Below are positions 24,572 through 35,299 of a DNA stretch of 64,000 bases, in pieces. The DNA lies in the NCBI RefSeq assembly GCF_902686445.1, contig NW_025920106.1:62001-126000 (forward strand). The letters run 5' to 3'. The notes under the pieces were generated by a model. It had not been told where the DNA came from and ran no database searches. It worked only from the letters and a program-made list of their open reading frames with translations. The translations under genes were made by a program, and so were the position numbers. Source of the DNA: Sciurus carolinensis. Taxonomy: Eukaryota > Chordata > Mammalia > Rodentia > Sciuridae. How positions within the stretch are numbered: the first letter of the stretch is position 1; the number at the start of each line of letters is the position of its first letter.

Positions 24572-25965
24572 GAGATCCAAGATGGCAGACTAGAGGGAGG
24601 CTGCGTTCCTTGTCACTCCATAACTCCAGTTTCAAGCAGAGGATATCTGTTTCTCCATGAGGCAGTTTTTGGTGCTTATCGATCCCCTGGTTTTTACCCC
24701 ATTTCTCTGCTGTGATGACCTGCAGTCTGTCAGCATATGGACACCTTTTTTGAGTGCAGATTGCTCACTGTCAGGCATCTATCATCTGCCATTTGCCTGC
24801 CTCTCAACTGTCCATTGCCTGCCTTACATCTATCCATCACCCAATGCACGAGGTTCACCTCCCAATCATCCGACAACAGTCAGCAAAGTGATCGCAGACT
24901 GCTAGTGGAGAACCAGCTGTCTGCTGTTGCCTGGAAGTTCACTGTTACAGTACCTGCAGGTTTGATTACACGTGGTTGCCACCATTTTGAGACAACAGCC
25001 AGGCCCCATAGGACCCCTGGTTGGACTAATTGAGCCCTGTCTCCAGGATCACTCAGCCCAACTGATCACTCCCTGACTCTGGGGCCCTCACATCAACTGA
25101 CTGCTCCCTGCCGCCAGGACCCCCAGACCAACTGACTGCGCCCTATCACCGGGACCCCAGACTGAATGATTGCACCCGGCATCCAGGATCCCACAACCAC
25201 ACCAAACACACCGGATCTCCAGGACCCTTGCCAGAACAACCGCATCCTGCCTCCAGGACCTCTAGCTGACCACGTCCACCCCTGAGCTGCAGCTCCCCAT
25301 TTGCCAACACATTTCAAAGCCAGAGATGCCATCTTGGAGAATCCTGGAAGTCGTAGCACCAATCTTAGGGTTGAAAAAAACCCATCCAGAGATGCCTGCT
25401 GGAGGCTTGAAGCTCATTGTCAGGTTCCTCTCATGGATCAGGCTACTGAACACTGGGAGGTTTCATTAGTATATGACTGTTATACTGTAGATTTTCTTTT
25501 TTCTCCTTTTTAAAAAAATATTTAAGTTTTTATTTCTTTACTTTTCTTGCTCTCTTTTCCTTTTGTTTACCTATTCCCTCAGAGTCTCTTTCTCCCTTTT
25601 TTGCAAGCTAATATCCAATTTCTTTTGATTACACTCTCACCCTTTCTATTTTCTAGAACTTCTGTATATTCTTTTCTTATCCCATTAACAGTCACATTCT
25701 ACATCCCTCTGCATCCTCTTTGTCCTCCATTTGAAAGAGCAGACCTTATTGCAAAACTGTTTTACCAAAGATAATATTTTAACTCATTTTGTTTACTATG
25801 ACAATTTTGTTATTGTCCCCATAGAGGCTATTTGGTCTATTATTGCATAGTGTCTGATTTGGGCACTGCTAATATTGATCTCCTCTTAAATAAAGGGTTT
25901 GGGAAATAAGCCTATAGGGGGAAATCTGCAATACCCCACATCTGCACTGTTAGAGGGGAAGATAC
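24572..25965 (+). promoter_or_regulatory. L1 copy B 5' UTR
   Basis: Opens with 'gagatccaagatggcagact', a one-base variant of the YY1-type motif seen at 46403, followed by 'agagggaggctgcgttcctt'. It then diverges fully from the copy A 5' UTR. A degenerate tandem region at about 25020-25280 repeats 'ccaggacccccagaccaact'-like words. The downstream part (25500-25770) is T- and C-rich. No monomer duplication is seen. Promoter role is inferred from position. Confidence 0.7.
25020..25280 (+). repeat. Degenerate ~40-50-bp tandem repeat in L1 5' UTR
   Basis: Recurring words 'ccaggatcactcagcccaac', 'ccaggacccccagaccaact', 'ccgggaccccagactgaatg' and 'ccaggatcccacaaccacac' give about five imperfect units. 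GC-rich compared with its surroundings and still carrying several CpGs. Confidence 0.6.
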
Positions 25966-26998
25966 ATGAACAACATGAAAAAACAAGAGAATAAAATGAT
26001 CCAAACAAATATAGATTATATATTAATAGAATCCAATGACAGTATGTTAGAAGAAATGTCAGAAAAGGACTTCAGATTATACATGATTAAGATGAATTGT
26101 GAAGCAAAGGATGAGATAAGAGAGCAAATACAGGGAATGCATGATAATACCAATAAGCTGAAAGAGCAAATGCAGGAAACAAAAGATCATTTCAACAAAG
26201 AGATAGAGATTCTCAAAAAAAAAAAAAAAAACAAAAACAAATGGAAATCCTTCAAATGAAGGAAACAATAAACCAAATAAAAAGCTCAATGGAAAGCATC
26301 ACCAAAAGACTAGACCACTTGGAAGACAGAACTTCAGACAATGAAGACAAAATATTTAATCTTGAAAATAAAGTTGCCCAAACAGAGAAGATGGTAAGAA
26401 ATCTGAACAGAATCTCCAAAAATTATGGGACATCATGAAAAGACCAAATTTAAGAATTATTGGAATTTAGGAAGGCACAGAGACACAAACCAAAGGAATG
26501 AACAGCCTATTCAATGAAATAATATCAGAAAATTTCCCAAACCTAAAGAATAAAATGGGAAATCAAATTCAAGAGGCTTATAGAACACCAAATGCACAAA
26601 ATCACAACAGATCCACACCAAGGCACATTATAATGAAAATGCCTAACATTCAAAATAAAGATAGGATTTTGAAGGCCGTAAGAGAAAAGCATCAGATTAC
26701 ACATAGGGTGAGACAAATATGGAGGGCAGTCAACTTCTCAACCCAGACTTTAAAAGATAGAAGGGCCTGGAACAACGTATTTCAAGCTCTGAAAGAACAT
26801 GGTTGACAACAAAGAATCCTGTACCCAGCAAAACTAACCTTCAGATTTGAAGATGAAATAAAATTCTTCCATGATAAACAAAAGTTAAAAGAATTTACAA
26901 ATTGGAAGCCTGCACTAAAGAATGTTCTCAACAAAATATTCCATGAGGAGGAAATGAAAATCAACAATGTAGTACAGCAAAGGGAGGAACTACCTTAG
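25966..26998 (+). pseudogene. L1 copy B ORF1 (RNA-binding protein), broken
   Basis: The ATG at 25966 begins a charged segment of about 97 codons with coiled-coil character. An A-run at 26214-26231 marks a change of frame; the helical region continues at 26241-26438. The RRM-like region follows near 26450-26580 with a stop ('tttaggaaggcac', TAG). The C-terminal domain starts in 26498-26806 and continues in another frame to about 26998 ('ILYPAKLTFRFEDE' is readable). Same order as copy A. Not translatable as one protein. Confidence 0.88.
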
Positions 26999-27053
26999 AG
27001 AAAAATCACTCAAAGGAGAAACCAAGCCAACTTAAAAAACAAAAATAAGCCAA

Positions 27054-27887
27054 ATGACTGGGAATACAAATCACATCTCATTAATAACCCTGAACATTAA
27101 TGGCCTAAGCTCATCAATCAAAAGACATAGACTGGCAGAATGGATTAAAAAGAAAGACCCAACAATATGCTGCCTTCAAGAGACTCATCTCATAGAAAAA
27201 GGCATCCATATACTAAAGGTTAAAGGATGGGAAAAAACTTACCACGCACATGGACTCAGTAAAAAATCGGGTGTTTCCATCCTTATATCAGATAAAGTGG
27301 ACTTCAAGCCAAAGTTAGTCAGAAGGGATAAAGAAGGACATTTCATACTGCTTAAGGGAACCATAAATCAGGAAGACATAACGATAGTAAATATTTATGC
27401 CCCAAACAATGGTGCATCCCTGTACATCAAACAAATTCTTCTCAATTTCAGAAATCACATAGACCACAACACAATAATTCTGGGTGACTTTAATGCACCG
27501 CTGTCACCACTAGATAGATCTTCCAAACAAAATCCAACCAAAGAAACCATAGAACTCAATAACGCAATCAATAACCTAGACATCATAGATATATATAGTA
27601 TATTCCATCCATCAACGAGCAGATTCACTTTCCTCTCAGCAGCCCATGGAACCTTTTCCAAAATAGACCATATACTATGCCACAAAGCAGCCGTTAGGAA
27701 ATGCAAAAAAATAGAGATACTGCCTTGTGTTCTATCAGATCATAATGGACTAAGAGTAGAAGTCAATGACAAAATAAAAACAGGAAATTACTCCAACACC
27801 TGGAGACTAAGTAATACGCTATTGAATGAAACATGGATAGCAAAAAACATCAGAGAGGAGATTAAAAAAATTCTTAGAGGTAAATGA
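27054..27887 (+). pseudogene. L1 copy B ORF2, endonuclease domain (open)
   Basis: A 277-codon open frame covers the entire APE-type endonuclease, which nicks the target DNA to prime reverse transcription. The expected catalytic and DNA-contact motifs are present in order: 'LNINGL' near the N-terminus (Asn), 'CLQETHL' (Glu), 'VNIYAPN' (Tyr), 'ILGDFNAPLS' (Asp and Asn), 'SKIDHILCH' and 'LSDHNGL' (Asp-His). The frame ends when a single extra T before an A-run shifts reading at about 27860, as comparison with 23690-23786 shows. An endonuclease-only peptide is conceivable, but I see no evidence of expression. Confidence 0.9.
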
Positions 27888-30719
27888 GAATGATGATACA
27901 ACATATCAAAATATCTGGGACACTCTGAAAGCAGTACCAAGCAGTAAATTCAATGCATGGAGCACATTCCAGAAAAGAATGAAAGGTCAACAACTACATG
28001 ACCTAACATTACAGCTCAAAACACTAGAAAAAGGACAAAATGACAGCAAAAGTAGTAGAAGACAAGAAATAGTTAAAATCAGAGCTGAAATCAAAGAAAT
28101 TGAAACAAAAGAAACAATTCAAAAAATTGACAAAACTAAAAGTTGGTTCTTTGAGAAAGTAAACAAAATAGACAAACCCTTAGCCACACTAACAAAGAGA
28201 AGGAGAGAGAAGACTCAAATTACTAATATACATGAAGCAAAAGGAAATATCACGACAGACACCACTGAGATACAGAACATAATGAGAAGCTATTTTGAAA
28301 ATCTGTATTCCAACAAAATAGAAACTACTGAAGACATTGACAAATTTCTAGAGACATATGCTCCTCCCAAACTGAACCAGGAGGACATACACAATTTAAA
28401 CTGATCAATATCAAGCAATGAAATAGAAGAAGCCATTAAAAACCTACCAACCAAGGAAAGTCCAGAACCAAATGGATTCTCAGTCAAATTCTACAAGACC
28501 TTCAAAGAAGAACTCCTTTCAATACTTCTCAAAGTATTCAGAAATAGAAAAGGAGGGTACCCAACTGAACTCATTCTATGAAGCTAATATCACCCTCATA
28601 CCCAAACCAGGCAAAGCACATCAAGGAAAGAAAATTTTAGACCAATATCCTTAATGAATATAGATGCAAAGATCCTTAACAAAATATTGGCAAACCATAT
28701 CCAAAAACATATTAAGAAAATCGTGCACCACGATCAAGTGGGGTTCATCCCTGGAATGCAAGAATGGTAAAACATTCGTAAATCAATAAATGTAATCCAT
28801 CATGTCAAGACTTAAGGATAAGAATCATATGGTTATTTCAATAGATGCAGAAAAAGCGTTCGACAAAACACAGCACCCCTTCATGCTCAAAACAGTAGAA
28901 AAAAATAGGGTTATTAGGAACATACTTGAACATTGTAAAGGCTATTTATGCTAAGCCCATGGCCAACATCATTCTTAATGGAGAAAAACTGAAACCATTC
29001 CCTTTAAAAATGGGCAAAAGAAAGGGATGTCCTCTTTCACCACTTATATTCAACATTGTCGTCGAAATTCTAGCCAGGGCAATTAGGCAAACTAAAGAAA
29101 TTAAAGGGATACGAATAAGAAAAGAGGAACTTAAGCTGTCATTATTTGCGGATGGCATGATTCTATATTTAGAAGTTCCAAAAACCTACTCCAGAAAACT
29201 TCCAGACCTCATCAAAGAATTCAGCAAAATAGAAGGCTATAAAATCAACATGCATAAAACTAAACCATTTTTATATGCAAGCGATGAAACAGCTGAAAGT
29301 GAAATGAGGAAAACAAACCCATTTGCATTAGTCTCAAAAAAAAAAAATACCTGGGAATCAATCTAATCAAAGAGGTAAAAGACCTCTACAATGAAAACTA
29401 CAAAACATTGAAGAAAGAAATTGAGGAAGACCTTAGAAGATGTAAAGTACTCCCATGTTCTTCGATAGGCAGAATTAATATTTTCAAAATGGCCATACTA
29501 CCAATAGTGCTACACAGATTCAATGCAATTCCAATTAAAATCCCAATGATGAACCTTACAGAAATAGAGCAAGCAATCATGAAATTCATCTGGAAGAATA
29601 AGAAACCCAGAATACCTAAAGCAATTCTTAGCAGGAAGAATAAAACAGGGGGCATCACAATACCAGAACTTCAACTATACTGCAAAGCAATAGTAACAAA
29701 AACAGCATGGTATCGGTACCAAAATAGACAATTAGATCAATGGTACAGAAGACAGAAAACGGACACAGACCCAAAAAAATACAATTTTCTCATACTAGAC
29801 AATGGGGCCAAAAATATGCAATGGAGAAAAGGTAGCCTCTTCAACAAATGATGCTGGGAAAACTGGAAATCTGTATGCAACAGAATGAAACTAAACCCCT
29901 ATATCTCACCCTGCACAAAAATCAACTCTCCATGGATCAAGGACCATAAAATCAGACCAGAGACCCTGCATCTTGCTGATGAAAAAGTAGGTCCAAATCT
30001 TCAACATGTCGGCTTAGGATCAGACTTCCTTAACAGGACTCCCATAGCACAAGAAATAAAAGCAAGAATCAACAACTGGGATAGATTCAAACTAAAAAGC
30101 TTTCTCTCAGCAAAGGAAACTATCAGCAATGCGAAGAGGGAGCCTACAGAGTGGGAGAATATCTTTGCCACTCATACTTCAGATAGAGCACTAATTTCCA
30201 GAATATATAAAGAACTCAAAACACTCTACATGAAAAGTACAAATAACCCAACAAACAAATGCGCTAAGAATATGAACAGACACTTCACAGAAGAATATCT
30301 ACATGCAATCAACAAACATATGAAAAAATGTTCACCATCTTTAGTAATAAGAGAAAGGAAAATCAAAACTACACGAAGTTTCCATCTCACCCCAATTAGA
30401 ATGGCGATTATCAAGAATACAAGCAACAATAGGTGTTGGAGAGGATGTGGGGAAAAAGGTGCACTCATACATTGCTGGTGGGGCTGCAAATTAGTGCAGC
30501 CACTCTGGAAAGCAGTGTGGAGATTCCTCAGAAGACATGGAATGGACCTACCATTTGACCCAGCTATCCCACTCCTTGGCCTATTCCCAAAGGACTTAAA
30601 ATCAGCATACTACAGAGATACAGCTACATCAATGTTCATAGCTGCTCAATGCACAATAGCCAGACTGTGGAAACAATCTAGATGTCCTTCAATTGATGAA
30701 TGGATAAAGAAACTGTGGT

Positions 30720-30769
<50 letters not shown>

Positions 30770-30868
30770 AAATATTACTCAGCTATAAAGAATAATAAAA
30801 TTATGGCATTTGCAGGCAAATGGATGAAATTGGAGAATATCATGTTAAGTGAGATAAGCCAATCTTAA
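27888..30868 (+). pseudogene. L1 copy B ORF2, RT and C-terminal region, broken
   Basis: Continues in fragments: 27979-28404 (linker), 28472-28654, 28926-29366 (RT core), 29408-29851, 29885-30868 (C-terminal, 327 codons). The RT active-site motif reads FADG at 29145-29156, with the second catalytic Asp replaced by Gly, which should abolish polymerisation. There is a stop at 28402 and a short gap near 28805. The C-terminal knuckle 'CWRGCGEKGALIHCWWGC' is intact. A (TA)n run lies in frame near the end. Confidence 0.9.
30723..30764 (+). repeat. (TA)n microsatellite inside L1 ORF2 end
   Basis: About 21 TA units replace the short 'gtatatatat' of copy A. The tract stays in frame and adds alternating Tyr-Ile residues before the final 'MKYYSAIKNNK' segment. 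Confidence 0.9.
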
Positions 30869-31144
30869 AAGTCCAAAAGAAGAATGATCTCACTGATAAG
30901 CAGATGATGACACAAAATGGGGGGTGGGAGTTGGGCAAGAATGGAGAAAGGAGGGACTGTTTAGAGGAAAAAGAGGTGTGGGAGGGGTGGTTTGGAAGGA
31001 AAAAATAACGGAATGAATAAACATCATTACCCTATGTAAATGTGTGATTATGCAAATGGTATGCTGTTACTCCATGTACAAACAGAAACAACGTATATCC
31101 CATTTGTTTACATTAAAAATAAATTGACGATCAAAAAAAAAAAA
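30869..31144 (+). other. L1 copy B 3' UTR and A-tail
   Basis: Contains 'atggggggtgggagttggg', a G-rich run equivalent to the copy A telomere-like site but without TTAGGG-like words. It ends 'tcccatttgtttacattaaa' and an A-run of 12. No canonical AATAAA just before the tail; 'aaaaataaattg' at about 31114 may serve. Confidence 0.82.
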
Positions 31145-31230
31145 GCTAGAGAATGCCTTACATATCACCATAATCAATAAAATGCAGTTTGAATAAGTGC
31201 CGGAAAGACCCCATAATACTTTTTCTTACA

Positions 31231-31232
<2 letters not shown>

Positions 31233-31315
<83 letters not shown>

Positions 31316-31333
31316 TAGATAGATAGATAGATA
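31233..31333. repeat. Compound (CT)n-(AT)n-(GATA)n microsatellite
   Basis: CT units at 31233-31268, AT units at 31268-31312, GATA units at 31312-31333. It lies about 90 bp beyond the L1 copy B tail, in the flank rather than in the element. Confidence 0.95.
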
Positions 31334-31339
31334 CTAAAT

Positions 31340-31960
31340 ATTCACTTTTTGAAGCAATATTCAGCAGGATAAATTAAGATGAAAGGTTAAATTTTTGGGT
31401 AAAAATATTCCAGCTCTGGCTAGCTCCTAATCCCTGTATTATAAAGAGATTTTCTAATATTTTCTTTCTTTTTATTTTTTGGATAATAGCTGTAGTATAA
31501 ACACTCCTCAGGATAGTAATCTGATGGGTCTTATAAAAGGCAACATAGCCAGGTGGGACAAATATCTTGGAGCAGAACACTGGAGATCTGGATTCTCATT
31601 CTGGTTTCAACATAGTTCATTTGCATATTTTAAAATTTCCTGGCTTTGTGTTTTTGAATGAAGAATGGAGACAATAATAGAGCTTTACTTCCCCAGGATG
31701 ATAGTGAAATAAAATTTTCCCAGAGGTGTCTCCAGACATTCTCTCTAGTGGTAGTGATGTCATTGATCTCTTACAACTTATCATATATTGATGTGGTTTT
31801 CCAATTTCCAAGTCAGTTGCCACAAAACTTTCTCCTAACTGCCAGTAAGTTGCACAATTTTTTCAATTTTAAAGAACAGAGCCAATTCCTCCAAGCCCCA
31901 ATCTGCTCCCCTTGTAGATCTTTCCACACCCCATCTCTGAGGAAAGCAGAGATGGTTAGT
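31340..31960. other. Unassigned DNA, possibly old MIR pieces
   Basis: The stretch at 31560-31680 has a MIR-like order ('cactggagatctggattctc'), but divergence prevents a firm call. No gene recognised. Confidence 0.35.
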
Positions 31961-31964
31961 GGTG

Positions 31965-32135
31965 AAGAGTACAAGATTTGAGACTCTGACTTTGGGAAAC
32001 ATACTTTGGCTCTGTAAGTCTCAGTGTTCCCATCTGTATCAATGACTTTCATCTGTCATCATGGGTAAGGTGGTGCTACTGTGAAAGACTGGTCACAGTG
32101 AGTGCTCAATTCTCAATAGGTATTGCTTGTTTTCC
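31965..32135 (+). repeat. MIR ancient SINE
   Basis: 'gagactctgactttgggaaa', 'ggctctgtaagtctcagtgt', 'tcccatctgtatcaatgact' and 'tcacagtgagtgctcaattc' follow the MIR consensus order in sense orientation. Confidence 0.65.
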
Positions 32136-32139
32136 CCTC

Positions 32140-33250
32140 TAGGTTTTCATATAATCTGGCTAGATTGAAGAAATCCATGTGGCTGGCAACAGAAAATAAA
32201 AATATTCTCTCCCCATGTCCAATCACATTCATATATCTTCAGGACACCAGGGTCTTGGAAAGGGCACTACTGGGCTCTCTCTGCTAGCCAGTACCCCTTA
32301 GGGACCCTCAGTATGTTCTCAAAGAACAGCGTTCCTTTGTGCTACATTTAACCCTTGTCTCATTTCTATCAAAGTGAGAGAAAGCGGAAAAGGTGAGACT
32401 AGGGTCAGATGCAGTTCCTAATCCATCTGCTCCACTTGGCTTCTGTCATCAGGCCTCAGTTTCTCCACTTTTCCTCTTCTGCTTAGACATGTGCAGGGTG
32501 TTGTGTAAAGTTTAATTGGGGTCCAGCTATAAGGGTTAGGGGAGAGCTAATAAAGAGTCAAGCATAGAGGATGGTGAAAAGCAAGAAGTGGCTTCTGTGG
32601 GAAAGCCAGTCTAGTTTATTATCGATTCCAGGGTCATGTCAAGTTACACTAGGTTACAAGTACAGTTATCTTTGTTCATGTCCAGATCACACAACTTGCT
32701 TGCTTCTCAGAGTCCACTAGGACCAAAGGTTATTATAATAAGGTAGTGTCTCCAGGTTTCAAGGACCGAGGAGATTCAGAGTATTTCTAAGTCTTTCAAA
32801 CAGAGCATCTATTGTGTCCTGAGGCATTTGCTCAACTGAAAGACTTTTGCTCCTCTGTACTTTGACTGATCTGAAATCCCTACAGCTCCCCTTTTTTGTT
32901 TGTATGGGCTTTAGAGTGGACATGACTAGTCTTCTGTTCAAGGAAGGTGGAGAAAGAAAGCAAGGCAAACATTTGCAAAAACAAGCACAGTATAATAAGA
33001 CAAATATCAATAAACATGCTCCAATGAAAAGATCTTTGATCTATGTAAAATTTGGTAGCCATGAGGTTAACCAAACTAATAAATCCCATCTTCCATCATC
33101 TTGTTGCACCTTCTTTACAATGTCCTTAAGATGATCCAATTCCCTTTAAATGGGATTACTATTGTTAGTTAAATGGAAGCAACACATATTATTAAATTCT
33201 GGCATCCCTTATGATGTAACATCAGAAAATAATCAATAGCTGCTGTATTA
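32140..33250. other. Unassigned DNA at the 3' side of the ERV remnant
   Basis: The 3' part of the minus-strand provirus should lie here. I looked for a second copy of the LTR at 37564-37858 and did not find one. No env frame is recognisable. Opposite-strand frames at 32759-33134 have no clear domain. Confidence 0.4.
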
Positions 33251-33254
33251 TCAA

Positions 33255-33373
33255 GAATAGATTGATGGGCTGGGGAAATAGCTCAGTTGGTAGAGTGCTC
33301 ACCTTGCAAGCACAAGGCCCTGGGTTCAATCCCCAGCACTGCAAAAAAAAAAAAAAAAATGAATAGATTGATG
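33255..33373 (+). repeat. ID SINE with perfect 13-bp target-site duplication
   Basis: A young ID element at 33268-33360. The A box reads 'tagctcagttggtagagtg' and the B box 'gggttcaatcccc', with 'ccagcactgc' and a 17-base A-tail. The flanking 13-mer gaatagattgatg is identical at 33255-33267 and 33361-33373. ID elements descend from a tRNA gene, are transcribed by RNA polymerase III and are mobilised by L1. This copy sits next to the ERV remnant, and its complement forms part of the minus-strand frame 33527-33222. Confidence 0.93.
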
Positions 33374-33379
33374 TTACAA

Positions 33380-33527
33380 ATTTAAAAGAATTAACAATTT
33401 TGCTAAGTACTGGGTTACCACCAACAAGAATACAATAACACAGAAATAACACAATAATAATCAGCTTAGTTGTGGAATTCTGGGTAAGTTTGGCAAACAG
33501 AACGGTAACCAAATTTCCAGGGTACAT
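33380..33527 (-). pseudogene. Hydrophobic frame after integrase, possible envelope tail
   Basis: The minus-strand frame opening at 33527 has about 20 hydrophobic residues ('KLIIIVLFLCYCILVGG') preceded by a possible N-glycosylation site (NST). In position it could be a remnant of the envelope transmembrane segment, joined to pol by a deletion. No other envelope hallmark is visible, so this is a guess. The frame runs on into the complement of the ID SINE. Confidence 0.3.
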
Positions 33528-33749
33528 TTTAAATCCATCTGTTCTAGCAAATGTTGAGTAGATGCTAAAATCTTTATATCCCCCAAATCACTAGACTGAG
33601 GGTTTCTTGGGCCTCTTGTTCTTTTTGGAGTTCCTTCTTTGAATTAGGGTCCTCCTCATCCAGAGTCAAATAGAATTTGGTAACCAGTTTGGGAAGTCCT
33701 TGATGTCAACTCATGATGATGGATGAATCTCACACATCTGGCAGGAATT

Positions 33750-34500
33750 TAGAGAGAAACTGTATGAGTAATAACAGCAGCATATCCCCTTCCCCATGTA
33801 ATTAAATTTGCAGGATCTGCCATATTGTTTATGGTGGAACTTGGTATTTTACTGAAATCTTTGGTAGGGGTTTGTTAGAGGAAATGTACCTGTCCAAGAC
33901 AGAGGACCAATGATGTGTATTATCTTTATACTGTATATTAAGAGCATTTCTTGTGAACAAGGCAATATTGAGAGCATTATTAACATGAGCAAGTCTATGA
34001 TACCTTTTGGTTTTCTTTTAAAAGGCACATTTTAAGTGTATGATGTGCACACTCTAATAAAGTGTGCCCAGTAGGATTTTGAGAATTTCCATGGGTTAAA
34101 ATTATATTCCATTGATTACAAAACTTAGCAAAGTAACTAGAAGTATAAGGGATATTCTCAGTTTTTAAATGATGAGGTTTGCCCATGGTGGCAGTGCAGA
34201 GGAGCACATGAGAGATACAGGCTGAGACCTTCTCTGAACAATGTGCACTGGCCCATATAAGACCTGGGGATGTATCTGTTGTAACATGTAAGTAGAAATA
34301 GGGGTAAAAAGAAGGAAAATGAGTTATACTTATCTGCCAAAGGGCATTATAATATAAACCTCGAGGGTTTACCATTTCCCAAGTGGGGAAACAAAAGGGT
34401 TTAAAATGAGAGCAATTATTAACAATGATATGGGCCTGTTGAGAGGAAATAGAAAAGGATTTCATTAAAAAATAAAAATTTTGATGAAAAAAATATTTGA
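33750..34500 (-). pseudogene. ERV integrase, degraded
   Basis: A 156-codon open stretch (34465-33995) covers the integrase core, which inserts viral cDNA into the host genome. Family words are clear: 'VNPRGLYYNALWQ', 'TDTSPGLIWA', 'MGKPHHLKTEN', 'FCNQWNI' and 'LLECAHHTLK'. The first catalytic Asp (after WQ) is Ser, the second (TDN in the family) reads TEN, while the final Glu is kept. A C-terminal DNA-binding segment with 'ITWGRGY' is readable at about 33780-33830. Inactive. Confidence 0.88.
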
Positions 34501-34599
34501 TACCATGACATCTGAAAAGAGAGGATAAAATGATTTTATAGCAGCATCAGTATGAGCATTTTCTTCAGTGAGTTGTCCAGAAATCTTAGTGTGGCCACG

Positions 34600-34930
34600 T
34601 ATATGAGGAAGAAATACTGGAGCTGTAAAATCCTATAAAAGACATTAAAGAGTAATAAGCAGAGATAACAAATTAGAGTTCAAATGAGGTGACCAAATTT
34701 CAGAGAAAATATGAGGTATAAGTTTGGCTATATACTGAGAATCTGTAATGATGTTTAATGTTGTGGGAAACAAATGAAGAGCCAAAATAATTGCAGCGAA
34801 TTTTACTTGCTGAGGAGAAACTTGAGGCTATGTGTAATAATCAGTCCATTTTTTATCAGTGAATATACATACTAATCTTGTTGTTTTCCTCCATCAGTAT
34901 AGACAGTAATCCCACTGTAAAATGGAATGG
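34600..34930 (-). pseudogene. ERV RNase H, degraded
   Basis: The minus strand near 34896-34888 encodes 'VYTDGG', corresponding to the first catalytic Asp motif of retroviral RNase H, which removes the RNA strand during reverse transcription. Position between RT and integrase fits. Stops occur on both sides, so only part of the fold is traceable by eye. Confidence 0.7.
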
Positions 34931-35299
34931 AGGAGATTATAGAAGGAGCATGAGAGACTTGACACAAGGAAAGGCATTCATCCTGAGGTGTATGGAAAGC
35001 AATAGGAGCTAAAATTTTAGTTAAGACAGCTTGAGAATATGAAGAAAATTGTAAATACTGTAAATGTTAAGTCATTCTATAAGTAACATAAAGAACATGA
35101 ATATATCTATTCCTGTAAGAGATAAAATTTGATGACAACATTCTGAGATCATTTGAAAACATATCAGCATAAGGGTGAACATTATTTTTTCCTGAAAATT
35201 GAGGAGAATATGACCACTGTACTACATACAAGATTTGATGATAAAAGGCAGCAACTGAAGTAAAGGCATAAGGCTTTCCTGTAAAGATTATTAGAGATG

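Larger units (their letters stand above)
24572..31144 (+). mobile_element. Full-length LINE-1, copy B
   Basis: Complete L1 of about 6.57 kb: a long 5' UTR (24572-25965), ORF1 (25966-26998), ORF2 (27054-30868), 3' UTR and an A-run (31133-31144). A 12-bp imperfect target-site duplication supports the borders. Both ORFs are interrupted. It shares ORF and 3' UTR sequence with copy A, but its 5' UTR matches only in the first ~60 bases, which places it in a different promoter subfamily. Confidence 0.92.

Noticed and set aside
32140..33250. 3' LTR of the ERV
   Set aside because: I compared it by eye with the LTR at 37564-37858 and found no shared blocks. It may be deleted or too diverged.
33268..33345. 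Functional tRNA gene (A and B boxes present)
   Set aside because: The sequence continues into the ID body and A-tail with target-site duplications. It is a tRNA-derived SINE, not a folding tRNA.
34158..34340. Separate 60-codon minus-strand gene
   Set aside because: It lies in another frame of the ERV integrase segment and has no features of its own.
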